Shown: positions 20,701-28,946, numbered from the stretch's first letter. The stretch is 64,000 nucleotides of DNA from Pseudomonadota bacterium (GCA_018241665.1 JAFEDK010000006.1:20123-84122); one strand, 5' to 3'. Numbers and translations: made by a program. Notes: a model not told the origin generated them from the letters alone.

Positions 20701-20792
20701 AGCGCATCCGCCGCCCGTCCGAGGGCCAGATCGATCTCGCCTTTGACCCAGGTCAGCGGACCCAGGTCGAGTTCGTGTGCAGGGCTCATCAA
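14778..20792 (-). CDS. chpA: ChpA/PilL-type hybrid chemosensory histidine kinase (CheA family)
   Basis: 2,004-residue kinase of the type IV pilus chemosensory system. Order: a degenerate Hpt-like region at the N terminus (LHQAHGALSIVGL, His52); a FimL-like helical region; a good Hpt (HTLKGSGRMVG, His700); a Glu/Ala-rich acidic linker (about 830-1110); a degenerate Hpt (HTLAGISG, His1146); a good Hpt (HTLKGSARMVG, His1315); the CheA dimer helices; an ATPase domain (HLVRNAVAHGIEPPDA, Asn1599; GRGVGMDVVKS); a CheW-like domain; and a C-terminal receiver (VMVVDDSLTVRK, acceptor Asp1933). It should phosphorylate PilG and PilH. It lies 35 bases after pilJ. Confidence 0.93.
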   Translation of the reverse strand: MMSPAHELDLGPLTWVKGEIDLALGRAADALAEASSSPDRLGRIKFAQTHLHQAHGALSIVGLDGLTQFSDQLDRLLGELAAQQIACTPEISQLAARCIAAIGNYLDELTRGQPDQALRLFDLYAELAAARGQEAPTASELFFPDLNQRPEFTAPAADSDDPKLLRSLRSRFERGLLKWFRTPQDPSGPQEMREAASGIEDLQAVPAARAFWLACSAFFDALSLQGIPADAVSKRLCGRIDAQMRRVLEGSGIVAERLMRDVLYQIAVSSAASPTIDKVRAAYRLEHLIPAGKRSISDTPQAPLLASLRSGLVDAKEAWNQFAKGSAIGLPRFQDAIAPLADLALSIDQPEVSTLLDELGTTARWLRQDPLQLTDALSMDMASTMLLLEARLDNHQHGDDVSPAQLSQLVGRLQAHQRGEAVAPLEIADSDSQTRHLNRQLAHEILASLGDVEQNLDSFFRAPTRTDILAAVRDPLKQIEGALSVLNEDGAVRLLQDAAARIRALSASEDVSSNQQDFEEIAHRLSALGIYIEALQHGPADLERILYPDADLQRPATTSIEAELAQQRKEAAALAAALKDNPNDSGLRTELQINLESLRQDASLTADSELEKQARQALSLLDAGALFSEAPPIATTEAPALSPEASRLIEASEEELDAELLAIFIEEAIDVRAAIASNLARLEQDPADVEVLTNIRRSFHTLKGSGRMVGLKDFGEAAWGMEQTLNHWLRLELPVGDELLRLIGDGLREFSAWIDQLEAGAGHQKDVSALLAEAARLRNETAAPTATPSPEVPATPAPIPSAEPALTEISLDSAPQEVDLEASITLPELDFAATDLGESLTLAAAAHASAIETVDLDLNFPDLSFEEAHAEAPPSEAEPASAAPAEPESVALEEITEEAAPTPVDFDLSFELPVEDEAPAPVAAADLPTAETTPPLEALEILDIDEEVQAELEPLESDVALPADEEAIELVEPALSDSFEFPSEEEASEALEELESVELSEPIEAIEAFDLDALLAPPHDETTHTTAETETAPEEAPAEALEDEALLEEALPAEDLELAGEALEELEDLDETSAAAAPAEEEEAEVAEPAAGPDEVRLGGVILSRPLFDLYLAEARQHIATLRQELSRLPLNPTLTPPTVSIRAAHTLAGISGTAHFSAPQQLAKALELAQQRLSDLDQPPSAEQAEVLIDTAAALESMVVQLGARVLPDPEPELIERLDAILASQLGEIIGLVTETAPPELVTATLRPREETPTRPVESAPSATPLRDELDPELLPIFLDEGNELLDHLDTALRAWRAAPGETSHASGVARLLHTLKGSARMVGAMNLGQSLHDLETRLERARAQAPGSTEIVDEIENALDQARQTLDALQSGQAVSAPAPLSAEAPADEAVPPQAGEAASPAARTQLRVDAGRIDQFVNEAGEISIARTRIEGELRTLRRSLLDLTENVIRLRNQLREIEIQADSQMQSRLSQVETQHTEFDPLEMDRYTRLQELTRMMAESVGDVTTVQQNLLRNLDGAESALHAQSRMARELQQSLMHVRMVPFDSLAERLYRLVRQTAKELGRRANLDIIGGQIEIDRSVLDAMSGPLAHLVRNAVAHGIEPPDARRETGKSEIGQITLKIAHEGNEVLIEFRDDGAGLDFARIRQHAIDSGLISADEETDDKRLTNLIFVPGFSTASLSSLAGRGVGMDVVKSETAAVGGRISVDTTPGEGTTFRIHLPLTLAVTQALLVRAGNRTFAIPSSMVAQVLELKAEALEKIRSEHGTDWLGEHYGYRYLPRLLGDQVSQPQVERFNWVLLLRAGSETLALHVDALRGNQEIVVKNAGPQYARMVGYSGATVLGDGEIVLILNPVALAGRSPDRGDENLPAPVGDSTPSQPTVMVVDDSLTVRKITGRLLEREGYRVVTAKDGVDALEQLLTVTPDVVIADIEMPRMDGFDLTRNIRADARLKAVPIIMITSRTAEKHKRYAEEIGVNHYLGKPYDEDVLLGLIHDFVATPA

Positions 20793-20827
20793 TGGTTCTT
20801 CGGCGAAATCGGTGCGCTATCGGGGTC

Positions 20828-22948
20828 TCAGACCTTGAAGCCGGAGACGGAACCCTTGAGTTCGACCGCCAGGTCGGCCAGTTCGCCAATGGAAACGGCG
20901 GTCTGTTGGGTGCCGGTGGTCGTGCGGTCGGTGATGGCGAGAATGTTCTTCATCTTCTCGGCCACCTGGGTGGCCGCCTTGGCCTGCACTTCGGTACTGG
21001 CCGAGATGCGTTCGATCAGCTCGGCGGTTTCGGCGGACACGCGCTCGATCTCCGCCAGTTCCTGGCCGGCGGTCTCGGACAGGTGGGCGCCGTCCACCAC
21101 GTCGCGGGTGGCGTTTTCCATGGCCGCCACGGCATCGCCGGTGTCGGTCTGAATGGTCTTCACGATCGCGCCGATCTGCTTGGTGGCCTCGGCGGAGCGT
21201 TCCGCCAGCCGCTGCACTTCTTCCGCAACCACCGAGAAGCCGCGTCCGGCCTCGCCGGCGGAGGCGGCCTGGATGGCGGCGTTGAGGGCGAGGACGTTGG
21301 TCTGCTCGGTAATGTCGGAAATCAGTTCGACGATCTCGCCGATCTCCTGGGAGGATTCGCCGAGGCGCTTGATGCGCTTGGAGGTCTCCTGGATCTTCTC
21401 GCGGATGTCGTTCATGCCCTTGATGGTGTCTTCCACCGCGACGGCGCCCTTCTGGGCGGCCTGCAGGGAGCGCCGGGCGACCTGGGCGGACTGCAGCGCG
21501 TCTTCCGATGCGGCGCTCATGGAGCTGGCCATGCTCTGGGCGGTTTCCCCGGCGAGGCGCAGTTCCTGGGCCTGGCGTTCGGTGGCGGCGAGCAGTTCGT
21601 CGGAGGTCTGCTGGGCGGATTCGGTGGCGGCCGTCACGCGGATGGCCGCGTCGTTGATGCGGCGCACCAGCACGGAGAGTTCTTCGATGGTGTAGTTCAC
21701 CGAGTCGGCAATGGCGCCGGTGATGTCTTCGGTGACGGTGGCGCGGACCGTGAGGTCGCCGTCGGCGAGATCGCCCATCTCGTTCATCAGCCGCAGGATG
21801 GCCTGCTGGGTGTTGTTCCGTTCCGCTTCGGCGGATTCGCGCAGGCGTTCGGCTGCCAGGCGGCGGCGGGCGATGTCGTCGTTATAGGTCTTGGCCATCA
21901 GGGCCAGGCTGGCCAGGGTGATTACCGCACAGAGGATGATCGCCAGGCTGACCCAGGTGAAGAAGCCGGTGTAGCCGCGGGTGTAGGCGTCGGTCAGTGC
22001 GGAGGTCTTCTCGAGCAGCGGGCCGGAGTTCTGGAAGATGTGGCTGCCGGCCTGCTTGGCCTGCACCAGCAGCTGGATGTTGCCGAGGATCTCCATCACC
22101 GAGGCCAGGTTGTCCTTGCTGACCTTTTCCAGTTCGGTGAGCTTGGTCTTGGCATCGCTGCCGTCGGCGGTCATCTTCTGCAGCTGCTCGATCAGGTCGC
22201 GGAAGGTGTTGGTGTCCTTGCCGAGCAGGAAGGCCACTTCCGGGTCGATGGCATTGGCGACCAGCAGAGCATTGGCGTTCTTGGCGATGCGCTGGGTCAG
22301 CATCACCACCTGGTTGGCGATGGCGATCTCGCGGGCCGATGCGCCTCCCTGCAGCTTGAGGGCGGCCAGCTGTTCGGAGAGCTCGAGCAGTTGGGGATTC
22401 TTGGTGTTGATGGTACTGACCGCCTTGCCAAGGCCAGTGAGGTTCTTTTCCTGGCCGAGCAGGGCGGTGGCGTCCTTGTCGGTCTTCTGCCACAGCTCGG
22501 TCACTGCGGCGAGTTCGTCGCCGGCCGCGTTGGCGCCGCCCGGCACGCTGGCGCCGTTGATGTCGCCGCCGTTGGTCACGGCGTCGAGCAGGGTGTTGAA
22601 CTGCTCACGACCGTTCTTCAGCTCGATGAAGGCTTTCGGATCCCCCTGCAGGGTCAGCTGGCTGGCCTTGGCGATCTGCTGGGACAGGGTGCGCATCTCG
22701 CCACCGGCGGTCACGTACGCCGTGCCGAAGTGGCTGACGCGGATCTGGTAGAGGACGAAGGCACCGGTCAGCGCGGCGAAGATCAGGAAGGGAACGCGCA
22801 GGATGCGCAGTTGTTCGGTGGATGATTTTCCGGCCAGGAAGGGAAGGGGCGCCTTGATCGCACCCTCGCCGGAGTCGAGAATCGTATCCACATTGCCGGA
22901 GGCGGGCTTACTGCTGCCCTTCGACAGCCCTGGTAGCTTGAATGCCAT
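20828..22948 (-). CDS. pilJ: Methyl-accepting chemotaxis protein of the pilus system
   Basis: 706-residue inner-membrane receptor. It has a cytoplasmic start, a first span at about 48-68 ([18 protein letters not shown]), a periplasmic PilJ-type helical sensor, a second span near 325-345 ([20 protein letters not shown]), a HAMP-like linker, and the long cytoplasmic coiled coil. The kinase-contact tip reads [20 protein letters not shown] and continues [18 protein letters not shown]. It probably reports pilus contact or tension to ChpA through PilI. Position: 48 bases after pilI. No CheR-type methyltransferase (pilK) follows, which is unusual for this locus. Confidence 0.95.
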   Translation of the reverse strand: MAFKLPGLSKGSSKPASGNVDTILDSGEGAIKAPLPFLAGKSSTEQLRILRVPFLIFAALTGAFVLYQIRVSHFGTAYVTAGGEMRTLSQQIAKASQLTLQGDPKAFIELKNGREQFNTLLDAVTNGGDINGASVPGGANAAGDELAAVTELWQKTDKDATALLGQEKNLTGLGKAVSTINTKNPQLLELSEQLAALKLQGGASAREIAIANQVVMLTQRIAKNANALLVANAIDPEVAFLLGKDTNTFRDLIEQLQKMTADGSDAKTKLTELEKVSKDNLASVMEILGNIQLLVQAKQAGSHIFQNSGPLLEKTSALTDAYTRGYTGFFTWVSLAIILCAVITLASLALMAKTYNDDIARRRLAAERLRESAEAERNNTQQAILRLMNEMGDLADGDLTVRATVTEDITGAIADSVNYTIEELSVLVRRINDAAIRVTAATESAQQTSDELLAATERQAQELRLAGETAQSMASSMSAASEDALQSAQVARRSLQAAQKGAVAVEDTIKGMNDIREKIQETSKRIKRLGESSQEIGEIVELISDITEQTNVLALNAAIQAASAGEAGRGFSVVAEEVQRLAERSAEATKQIGAIVKTIQTDTGDAVAAMENATRDVVDGAHLSETAGQELAEIERVSAETAELIERISASTEVQAKAATQVAEKMKNILAITDRTTTGTQQTAVSIGELADLAVELKGSVSGFKV

Positions 22949-22996
22949 ATTGTCCTCTTCAGCGGATCAAGCCCGCTGTATCTCCCGAAATGAAAT

Positions 22997-23512
22997 TCAC
23001 GAGTGCGCTGCGTCCAGAAAGCGCGAGTGATTGAGCAGTGCCGACACCTTGAGCCGGGTCCAGGTGCTGCCCCGGCTGTCCTGCAGGCGGTCGCCGATCC
23101 ACGGCTGGTCTTCGTCGGCGGGGGCCGGCACCGGGATGAAGTCCTCGATGGCGCGCAGGCCCAGCGCGCGCGTCACCAGCAGCGCGCTGTTGAGGCCGTG
23201 GCGCACGCCGACGAGCAGCAGGCGGGCATGGCCGGCCGGTGCGATGGGGGGCTCGCCGTGAAACACCGCGAAGTCCACCACGCTGAACAGGTTGCCGCGC
23301 ACGCTGGCCAGCCCGCGGAACCAGGGCTGGGTCAGGGGCACGGGGGCCAGCGGTGGCACCGACAGGATTTCGCCGGCTTCGGTAAGGTCCACGAGCCAGT
23401 TGCGACCGCCTGCCTGTACGGCCAGCAGGGCCGAGGCCCGGTTGTCGCGGGCTTCGGCCAGACGTCGGGCGAGCCCGGCCTGGAATTCATGGAGGCTGAT
23501 CCGTTTGGCCAT
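22997..23512 (-). CDS. pilI: CheW-like adaptor of the pilus chemosensory system
   Basis: 171 residues with a CheW domain: LLAVQAGGRNWLVDLTEAGE, PLTQPWFRGLASVRGNLFSV, VDFAVFHGE and SALLVTRALGLR. It should couple the receptor PilJ to the kinase ChpA in the membrane-bound array. It is 7 bases downstream of pilH and upstream of pilJ, the same order as in Pseudomonas pilGHIJ. The ATG follows the pilH stop closely; no other start is plausible. Confidence 0.93.
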   Translation of the reverse strand: MAKRISLHEFQAGLARRLAEARDNRASALLAVQAGGRNWLVDLTEAGEILSVPPLAPVPLTQPWFRGLASVRGNLFSVVDFAVFHGEPPIAPAGHARLLLVGVRHGLNSALLVTRALGLRAIEDFIPVPAPADEDQPWIGDRLQDSRGSTWTRLKVSALLNHSRFLDAAHS

Positions 23513-23519
23513 GGGGTAC

Positions 23520-23885
23520 TCAGCCGAGGGCGCGGATCTTGTCGAGCAGCGCGGCGTGGTCGATGGGCTTGACCATGTAGTCGAGGGCGCCCTGGCGGAG
23601 GCCCCAGATCTTGTCGGTTTCCTGGCCCTTGCTGGTACACATGATCACCGGGATGTCGCGGGTGCCTTCGTCCCGGGAGATCGTGCGGGTGGCCTGGTAG
23701 CCGTTGGTGCCGGGCATCACGACGTCCATCAGGATCAGGTCGGGATGTTCGCTTTTGCTCTTCAGTACCGCCTCGTCGCCGTTTTCGGCGGTGACCACCT
23801 GATAACCGTTCTTTACCAGCACTTCCGACAGGGCCAGGCGCTCCGTCGGGGAGTCGTCTACAACAAGGATTTTCTTGATCGGCAT
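23520..23885 (-). CDS. pilH: Single-domain response regulator PilH
   Basis: 121-residue CheY-like receiver without an output domain. The acidic pocket is VVDDSP (Asp10/Asp11), the acceptor Asp54 lies in LILMDVVMPGTNGYQ, Thr/Ser is in IMCTSKG, and the conserved Lys is in YMVKPID. In related systems PilH acts on pilus retraction or as a phosphate sink. It lies 17 bases after pilG and 7 before pilI. Confidence 0.95.
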   Translation of the reverse strand: MPIKKILVVDDSPTERLALSEVLVKNGYQVVTAENGDEAVLKSKSEHPDLILMDVVMPGTNGYQATRTISRDEGTRDIPVIMCTSKGQETDKIWGLRQGALDYMVKPIDHAALLDKIRALG

Positions 23886-23902
23886 GGACGCGTCTCTTGC
23901 AG

Positions 23903-24301
23903 TCAGTCGTTGGCGGAGGCCCGGCCAGCTTGGGTGTGGGTAGCCACGGAGCGCAGCAGGCTTTCCTTGGTGAACGGTTTGGTCAGGTATTCGTCGGAGC
24001 CGGCGAGGCGGCCCCGGGCGCGGTCGAACAGGCCATCCTTGGATGACAGCATGATCACCGGGGTGGATTTGAGACGTGCGTTCTTCTTGATCAGGGCACA
24101 GGTCTGATAGCCGTCGAGGCGCGGCATCATGATGTCCACGAAGATCAGGTCGGGGGCATGGTCGGCGATCTTGGCCAGCGCGTCGAAGCCATCCTCGGCC
24201 AGGACGACCTGGCAGCCCGCCTGGGCGAGGAAGATTTCGGCGCTACGGCGAATGGTGTTGCTGTCGTCGATGACCATGACCTTGATGCCGCTGAGATTCA
24301 C
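23903..24301 (-). CDS. pilG: Single-domain response regulator PilG
   Basis: 132-residue CheY-like receiver with VMVIDDSNTIRRSAEIFL, acceptor Asp56 in LIFVDIMMPRLDGYQTC, VIMLSSKDGLFDRARG and YLTKPFTKESLL. These are PilG signatures, including the Cys and the RARG segment. It should signal pilus extension once phosphorylated by ChpA. First gene of the pilGHIJ-chpA run; the rubredoxin gene lies 70 bases upstream on the same strand. Confidence 0.95.
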   Translation of the reverse strand: MNLSGIKVMVIDDSNTIRRSAEIFLAQAGCQVVLAEDGFDALAKIADHAPDLIFVDIMMPRLDGYQTCALIKKNARLKSTPVIMLSSKDGLFDRARGRLAGSDEYLTKPFTKESLLRSVATHTQAGRASAND

Positions 24302-24371
24302 CGGGGACCTCCGGAAACGGTTCGGGTGGCGTGATCGTTAGAGTTGGGCATGGTGCGGGGCTGGGGAGCGG

Positions 24372-24551
24372 TCAGATGGCGACCATCTCGAAGTCTTCCT
24401 TGCGGGCGCCGCATTCGGGGCAGGTCCAGTTGGGGGGAATGTCGTCCCAACGGGTGCCGGGCGCAATGCCTTCTTCCGGGGCGCCAGCTGCTTCGTCGTA
24501 GATGAAGCCACAGATCAGACACATCCAGGTCTTGTAGGGAGGATTTGCCAT
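24372..24551 (-). CDS. Rubredoxin
   Basis: A 59-residue iron protein, read directly from the sequence. It begins [20 protein letters not shown] and ends DFEMVAI. Two CxxC pairs (Cys11/Cys14 and Cys44/Cys47, the second in NWTCPECGA) form the single Fe(Cys)4 site; the family Gly, Tyr and Asp residues are in place (DDIPPNW). It is a soluble one-electron carrier whose partner here is unknown. It lies divergently from thiD (91 bp) and 70 bases upstream of pilG on the same strand, so it may share the pil transcript. Confidence 0.95.
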   Translation of the reverse strand: MANPPYKTWMCLICGFIYDEAAGAPEEGIAPGTRWDDIPPNWTCPECGARKEDFEMVAI

Positions 24552-24642
24552 GTGGGTGCGGCGTAGTGATTTCGGCTAGAATCGCTTGGATCGTGAATGG
24601 TAGCGCAGTCGCAGTTAAATTTGTGCGTCCTTGTCTCTCCGA

Positions 24643-25485
24643 ATGTCTATATCCCGTAACGATCCCTGTCCTCCTCTAGTCCTTGTTTTTGCGGCGTCCG
24701 ATCCCACCGGAGGTGCGGGCGTGCAAGCCGACATTATGACGTTGTCAGGGATGGGTTGCCACCCCCTGACGGTCATCACTGCGCTTACGGTCCAGGATAC
24801 GGCCGGCGTCGAAGATGTCCTGCCGATCGATGCCGACTTCGTCGCCGAGCAGGCCCGGGCCGTGCTCGAAGACATGCCGGTGCAGGCCTTCAAGCTCGGT
24901 GTGCTGGGCAGCGTCGACAACATCGAGGCGATTGCCGAGATCATTTCCGATTATCCGCAGGTGCCGGTCGTCGTCGATCCGGTGGTCGCTTCCGGGCGGG
25001 GCGATGAGCTCGCCTCCGAAGCGATGCTGGAGGCGATGCGCGAGCTGATCCTGCCGCAGGCCACCATCATCACGCCCAATACCATCGAGGCGCGCCGCCT
25101 GGCCGACCTGCACCGGGACGGCCATGACGAGCAGACCCTTTATGACTGCGCGCTCCAGTTGATGAATGCGGGCTGCGAGCATGTGCTGATCACCGGCTCC
25201 CACGCTCAGACCCCGCAGGTCATCAACACGCTTTACGGGCGTGGCGGCGTGATCCGCGCCGATACCTGGGAGCGTCTGTCCGGCAGTTACCATGGCTCCG
25301 GCTGCACGCTGGCCTCCGCCGTGGCGGCGGCGCTGGCCCACGGCATGGATATGTCGGCGGCGGTCTACCAGGCCCAGAGCTTTACCTGGAAGACGCTCGC
25401 CGCCGGGTTCAGGCCGGGCATGGGGCAGCACATTCCCGACCGATTCTTCTGGTCCAGGCCGAGCCTGGTTGACAACAAGGGCTGA
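24643..25485 (+). CDS. thiD: Hydroxymethylpyrimidine / phosphomethylpyrimidine kinase
   Basis: Phosphorylates HMP twice to HMP-PP for thiamine synthesis. 280 residues from the ATG at 24643; a TTG 12 bases earlier is in frame but not needed. Ribokinase-fold motifs are VFAASDPTGGAGVQADI, MGCHPLTVITALTVQDT, VVDPVVASGRGDEL, ITPNTIEARRL, GCEHVLITGSH and the anion-hole GSYHGSGCTLASAVAAAL. The TPP riboswitch that often precedes thiamine genes is not recognisable in the 91-bp upstream gap. thiE follows after 4 bases. Confidence 0.95.
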   Translation: MSISRNDPCPPLVLVFAASDPTGGAGVQADIMTLSGMGCHPLTVITALTVQDTAGVEDVLPIDADFVAEQARAVLEDMPVQAFKLGVLGSVDNIEAIAEIISDYPQVPVVVDPVVASGRGDELASEAMLEAMRELILPQATIITPNTIEARRLADLHRDGHDEQTLYDCALQLMNAGCEHVLITGSHAQTPQVINTLYGRGGVIRADTWERLSGSYHGSGCTLASAVAAALAHGMDMSAAVYQAQSFTWKTLAAGFRPGMGQHIPDRFFWSRPSLVDNKG

Positions 25486-25489
25486 GGCG

Positions 25490-26104
25490 ATGCTCCGACG
25501 TGGACTTTATCTGGTCACGCCCGACTGGAATGACACCGGCGCACTGGGCGCCGCTCTTGCGGACCTGCTGCCGGCCCGGCCGGCGCTGGTCCAGTACCGC
25601 AACAAGAATGCCGATGTGGCCCTGCGGCGGGAGCAGGCCGTCCACCTGCTGGCCCTGTGCCGCCAGGCGGGTGTGCCGCTGGTGCTCAATGACGACCTGG
25701 CGCTGGCGCTGGAGATCGGTGCCGACGGTGTCCATCTCGGTCGCGATGATGGCGACCCGGCGGCGGCCCGGCGGGCCCTTGGTGCCGAGCGAATCCTCGG
25801 TGTCAGCTGCTATGGCGAATGGCCGCGTGCGGTGGCCGGGGCGGCGGCCGGTGTCGACTACGTCGCCTTCGGCGCCATGTATCCGTCTTCCACCAAACCT
25901 GCCGCGGTGCCGGCGCCCCTCGACATCCTGACCCGCGCCAAGCGCGAGCTGGGCCTGCCGGTGGCGGCCATCGGCGGCATCACCGTCGACAACGCCCCGG
26001 CGCTGATCGAGGCCGGCGCCGACCTGCTGGCCGTCATCAGCGACGTATTTGCAGCTCCCGCTCCGGCCGCCCGCGCGGCCGCCTACGCCGGGCTGTTCGA
26101 TTGA
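25490..26104 (+). CDS. thiE: Thiamine-phosphate synthase
   Basis: Joins HMP-PP and thiazole phosphate to thiamine monophosphate. 204-residue TIM barrel with [83 protein letters not shown] and LLAVISDVF. The ATG at 25490 follows GAGGCG, 4 bases after the thiD stop, so the two are coupled. The open frame continues upstream only as a shadow of thiD. The metal-binding and phosphate-binding segments look intact. Confidence 0.96.
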   Translation: MLRRGLYLVTPDWNDTGALGAALADLLPARPALVQYRNKNADVALRREQAVHLLALCRQAGVPLVLNDDLALALEIGADGVHLGRDDGDPAAARRALGAERILGVSCYGEWPRAVAGAAAGVDYVAFGAMYPSSTKPAAVPAPLDILTRAKRELGLPVAAIGGITVDNAPALIEAGADLLAVISDVFAAPAPAARAAAYAGLFD

Positions 26105-26123
26105 CCTACAAGGAAACACCAGC

Positions 26124-27410
26124 ATGAGCAGCCGTAACGAAGAACTCTTTGCCCGCGCCCAGCGCACCATCCCCGGCGGCGTCAATTCGCCGGTGCGGGC
26201 CTTCCGCTCGGTGGGCGGCACTCCGCGTTTCCTCAAGAAGGCGCTCGGCGCCCGCGTGTGGGATGCGGATGGCAAGGAATACCTCGACTACGTCGGTTCC
26301 TGGGGGCCGGCCATTCTTGGCCACGCCGACCCGGTGGTGGTCGAGGCCGTGCGTGCCGCGGCCCTCGAAGGCCTGTCCTTCGGCGCGCCGACCGAGCGCG
26401 AGATCGACATGGCCGAGCGCCTGTGCGAGCTGCTGCCCAGCCTTGAGATGGTGCGCCTGGTGTCCAGCGGCACCGAGGCGACGATGAGCGCGATCCGCCT
26501 GGCCCGCGGCTTCACCGGCCGTGACGAGATCATCAAGTTCGAGGGCTGTTACCACGGCCATGCCGACAGCCTGCTGGTGAAAGCCGGTTCCGGCCTGCTG
26601 ACCTTCGGCAACCCGTCGTCGGCCGGCGTGCCGGATGATTTCGCCAAGCACACCATCGTGCTCGACTACAACAACCCGGCGGAGCTGGAGGAAACCTTCA
26701 AGGCCCGCGGCGGTGATATCGCCTGTGTGATCATCGAGCCGATCGCCGGCAACATGAACCTCGTCAAGCCGTCCGCCGAGTACATGCACCTGCTGCGTCG
26801 CCTGTGTACCGAGCACGGCACGGTGCTGATCTTCGACGAGGTGATGACCGGTTTCCGCGTTGGGTCGCGTGGTGTGCAAGGCCTGTTCGGCATCACCCCG
26901 GACCTGACCACCCTCGGCAAGGTGATCGGCGGTGGCATGCCGGTGGGCGCCTTTGGCGGCCGCCGCGACATCATGGAAAAAATCGCCCCGCTGGGCGGCG
27001 TGTACCAGGCCGGCACCCTTTCCGGCAGCCCGGTGGCGGTTGCGGCCGGCCTCGCCAGCCTGGAGCAGATCGCCAAACCGGGCTTCTACGAGGTGCTCAC
27101 CGCCCGTACCGAGCGCCTCGTCGCAGGCCTCAATGCGGCGGCGGCAAAGCACGGCGTGACCTTCATTGCCGATTCCGTCGGTGGCATGTTCGGCCTGTAT
27201 TTCGCCAAGGCCGTGCCGCAGAGCTACGCCGACGTGATGGTCTCCGACCGGGAGCGCTTCAACCGCTTCTTCCATGCGATGCTGGATGCGGGCCATTACT
27301 TCGCGCCGTCGGCCTTCGAGGCCGGCTTCGTGTCGGCTGCGCACTCGGAAGCCGACATCGACAGCACCGTCGCTGCAGCCGAAGCCTGGTTCGCTGCCAA
27401 CGCGGGTTGA
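26124..27410 (+). CDS. hemL: Glutamate-1-semialdehyde 2,1-aminomutase
   Basis: PLP enzyme that makes 5-aminolevulinate from glutamate-1-semialdehyde (C5 pathway), the entry to heme synthesis. 428 residues. Motifs: [66 protein letters not shown], the PLP Lys266 in [17 protein letters not shown], and [22 protein letters not shown] precedes the ATG. It is 19 bases after thiE, so thiD-thiE-hemL is probably one transcript. It ends against mgtE, with a REP pair between. Confidence 0.97.
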   Translation: MSSRNEELFARAQRTIPGGVNSPVRAFRSVGGTPRFLKKALGARVWDADGKEYLDYVGSWGPAILGHADPVVVEAVRAAALEGLSFGAPTEREIDMAERLCELLPSLEMVRLVSSGTEATMSAIRLARGFTGRDEIIKFEGCYHGHADSLLVKAGSGLLTFGNPSSAGVPDDFAKHTIVLDYNNPAELEETFKARGGDIACVIIEPIAGNMNLVKPSAEYMHLLRRLCTEHGTVLIFDEVMTGFRVGSRGVQGLFGITPDLTTLGKVIGGGMPVGAFGGRRDIMEKIAPLGGVYQAGTLSGSPVAVAAGLASLEQIAKPGFYEVLTARTERLVAGLNAAAAKHGVTFIADSVGGMFGLYFAKAVPQSYADVMVSDRERFNRFFHAMLDAGHYFAPSAFEAGFVSAAHSEADIDSTVAAAEAWFAANAG

Positions 27411-27421
27411 GCGCAGAAGGC

Positions 27422-27494
27422 AGCGTAGGGGCGAATTCATTCGCCCGCAGAGATTGCCTTGGCGCGTAAGGGCGAATGAATTCGCCCCTACGCT
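27422..27494. repeat. REP-like inverted pair, copy 3 (25-bp perfect arms)
   Basis: The arms 27422-27446 and 27470-27494 are perfect reverse complements over 25 bp, with a 23-nt spacer. Each contains the 18-nt core GGGCGAATTCATTCGCCC preceded by GTAG (on the opposite strand for the right arm). It sits between the convergent genes hemL and mgtE and could form a single long cruciform or serve as a bidirectional terminator. Confidence 0.9.
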
Positions 27495-27503
27495 CACCCG
27501 GTC

Positions 27504-28946
27504 CTACATCAGGAAGATCGTCGCCAGCCCGAGGAAGATGAAGAAGCCGCCGGAGTCGGTGACGGCGGTGATGATCACGCTGGAGCCGACCGCCGGGTCT
27601 TGCCCGATGCGGTGGCGGAGCATTGGGGCCATCACCCCGACGAAGGCGGCAACGAGCAGGTTCAGCGTCATTGCGGCGGTCATCACCAGGCCCAGCTTGC
27701 CGCTGCCATAGAGCACCCAGGCCAGGATGCCCAGCAGGCCGCCCCACACGATGCCGTTGATCAGTGCGACGCCGAGCTCCTTCTTGAGCAGGCGGCTCAG
27801 CGCGTCGTCCTGCACCTGGCCCATGGCGATGCCGCGGACGATCATCGTGATGGTCTGGTTGCCCGAGTTGCCGCCAATGCCGGCCACGATCGGCATCAGC
27901 GCGGCCAGCGCCACCAGCTTCTCGATGGAGCCTTCGAAGGCGCCGATCACCCGGCTGGCGACGAAGGCGGTGACCAGGTTGGCGGCCAGCCAGGACCAAC
28001 GGTTCTTCACCGAGTCCCACACCGGCGCGAAGATGTCTTCGCCTTCCTTCAGGCCGCCCTGGCTGAGCAGTTCGCTCTCGGTTTCCTCGCGGATGAAGTC
28101 CACCACGGTGGCCACCGTCACCCGTCCGACCAGTTTGCGGTGGTAATCCACCACCGGCGCCGACACCAGGTCGTAACGCTCGAAGGCCTGGGCGGCGGTC
28201 TCGGCTTCGTCGGCTGGTTCAAGTGTCAGGGTGTCGGTGAGCATGATCTCGCTCACCTCGGTTTCCGGGTCGTTGATCAGCAGCCGGTCGATCGGCAGCA
28301 CGCCGCGCAGGTGTTCGTCCCGGTCCACCACGAAGAGCTGGTCGGTGTGGTCGGGCAGTTCGTCGAAACGGCGCAGGTAGCGCAGCACCACCTCCAGCGT
28401 GACGTCCTCGCGCACGGTGACCATCTCGAAGTCCATCAGCGCACCGACTGAGTCTTCCGGGTAGGACATGGCGGCGCGGAGTTGCTCGCGCTCCTCCGGG
28501 TCTAGGCCCTGGTAGACCGCCTCCATCACCTCGTGGGGCAGGTCGGGCGCCAGGTCGGCCAGTTCGTCGGCGTCGAGTTGCTCGGCGGCTGCGCGCAGGG
28601 ACGCCGAATCCATCGACTCGATGAGGGATTCCCGCACCGCGTCGGAGACTTCCAGCAGGATCTCGCCGTCCCGCTCGGCCTTGACCAGGTCCCAGACGAA
28701 CAGGCGCTCGTCGAGCGGCAGGGCTTCGAGGATGTGGGCGACGTCGGCGGAGTGCAGGCTGTCGAGCTTGTGGGTCAGCTCGTGGACGTGCTGCTTGTGG
28801 ACCAGGCTTTCGACCAGGTCATGCTTGGGCATGTCCTGGCGATGGACGAGCTCTTCCACCAGCTTGTGGCGGGCAAGCAGATGCTGGACCTCGCGGAGGT
28901 GGCTCTCGAGGTCGTCGTGTTGCTGCAGGTCGTCGGTTTCGGCCAT
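27504..28946 (-). CDS. mgtE: MgtE-family magnesium transporter
   Basis: Mg2+ channel of the inner membrane, 480 residues. A cytoplasmic helical N domain (LHSADVAHILEALPLDERL, LPHEVMEAVYQGLDPEEREQ) is followed by two CBS modules (about 165-285; VRYLRRF-like region, LFVVDRDEHLRGVLPIDRL, YDLVSAPVVDYHRKLVGRVT). Then come five membrane helices with the pore signatures PIVAGIGGNSGNQT and DPAVGSSVIITAVTDSGGFF. The family gates by Mg2+ binding to the N and CBS domains. No leader riboswitch is evident in the 111-bp upstream gap. It faces hemL; ubiH is the next gene upstream on the same strand. Confidence 0.96.
   Translation of the reverse strand: MAETDDLQQHDDLESHLREVQHLLARHKLVEELVHRQDMPKHDLVESLVHKQHVHELTHKLDSLHSADVAHILEALPLDERLFVWDLVKAERDGEILLEVSDAVRESLIESMDSASLRAAAEQLDADELADLAPDLPHEVMEAVYQGLDPEEREQLRAAMSYPEDSVGALMDFEMVTVREDVTLEVVLRYLRRFDELPDHTDQLFVVDRDEHLRGVLPIDRLLINDPETEVSEIMLTDTLTLEPADEAETAAQAFERYDLVSAPVVDYHRKLVGRVTVATVVDFIREETESELLSQGGLKEGEDIFAPVWDSVKNRWSWLAANLVTAFVASRVIGAFEGSIEKLVALAALMPIVAGIGGNSGNQTITMIVRGIAMGQVQDDALSRLLKKELGVALINGIVWGGLLGILAWVLYGSGKLGLVMTAAMTLNLLVAAFVGVMAPMLRHRIGQDPAVGSSVIITAVTDSGGFFIFLGLATIFLM

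Noticed and set aside
24552-24642. TPP riboswitch upstream of thiD
   Set aside because: The 91-bp gap lacks the conserved CUGAGA and ACCUGA-type segments and is too short.
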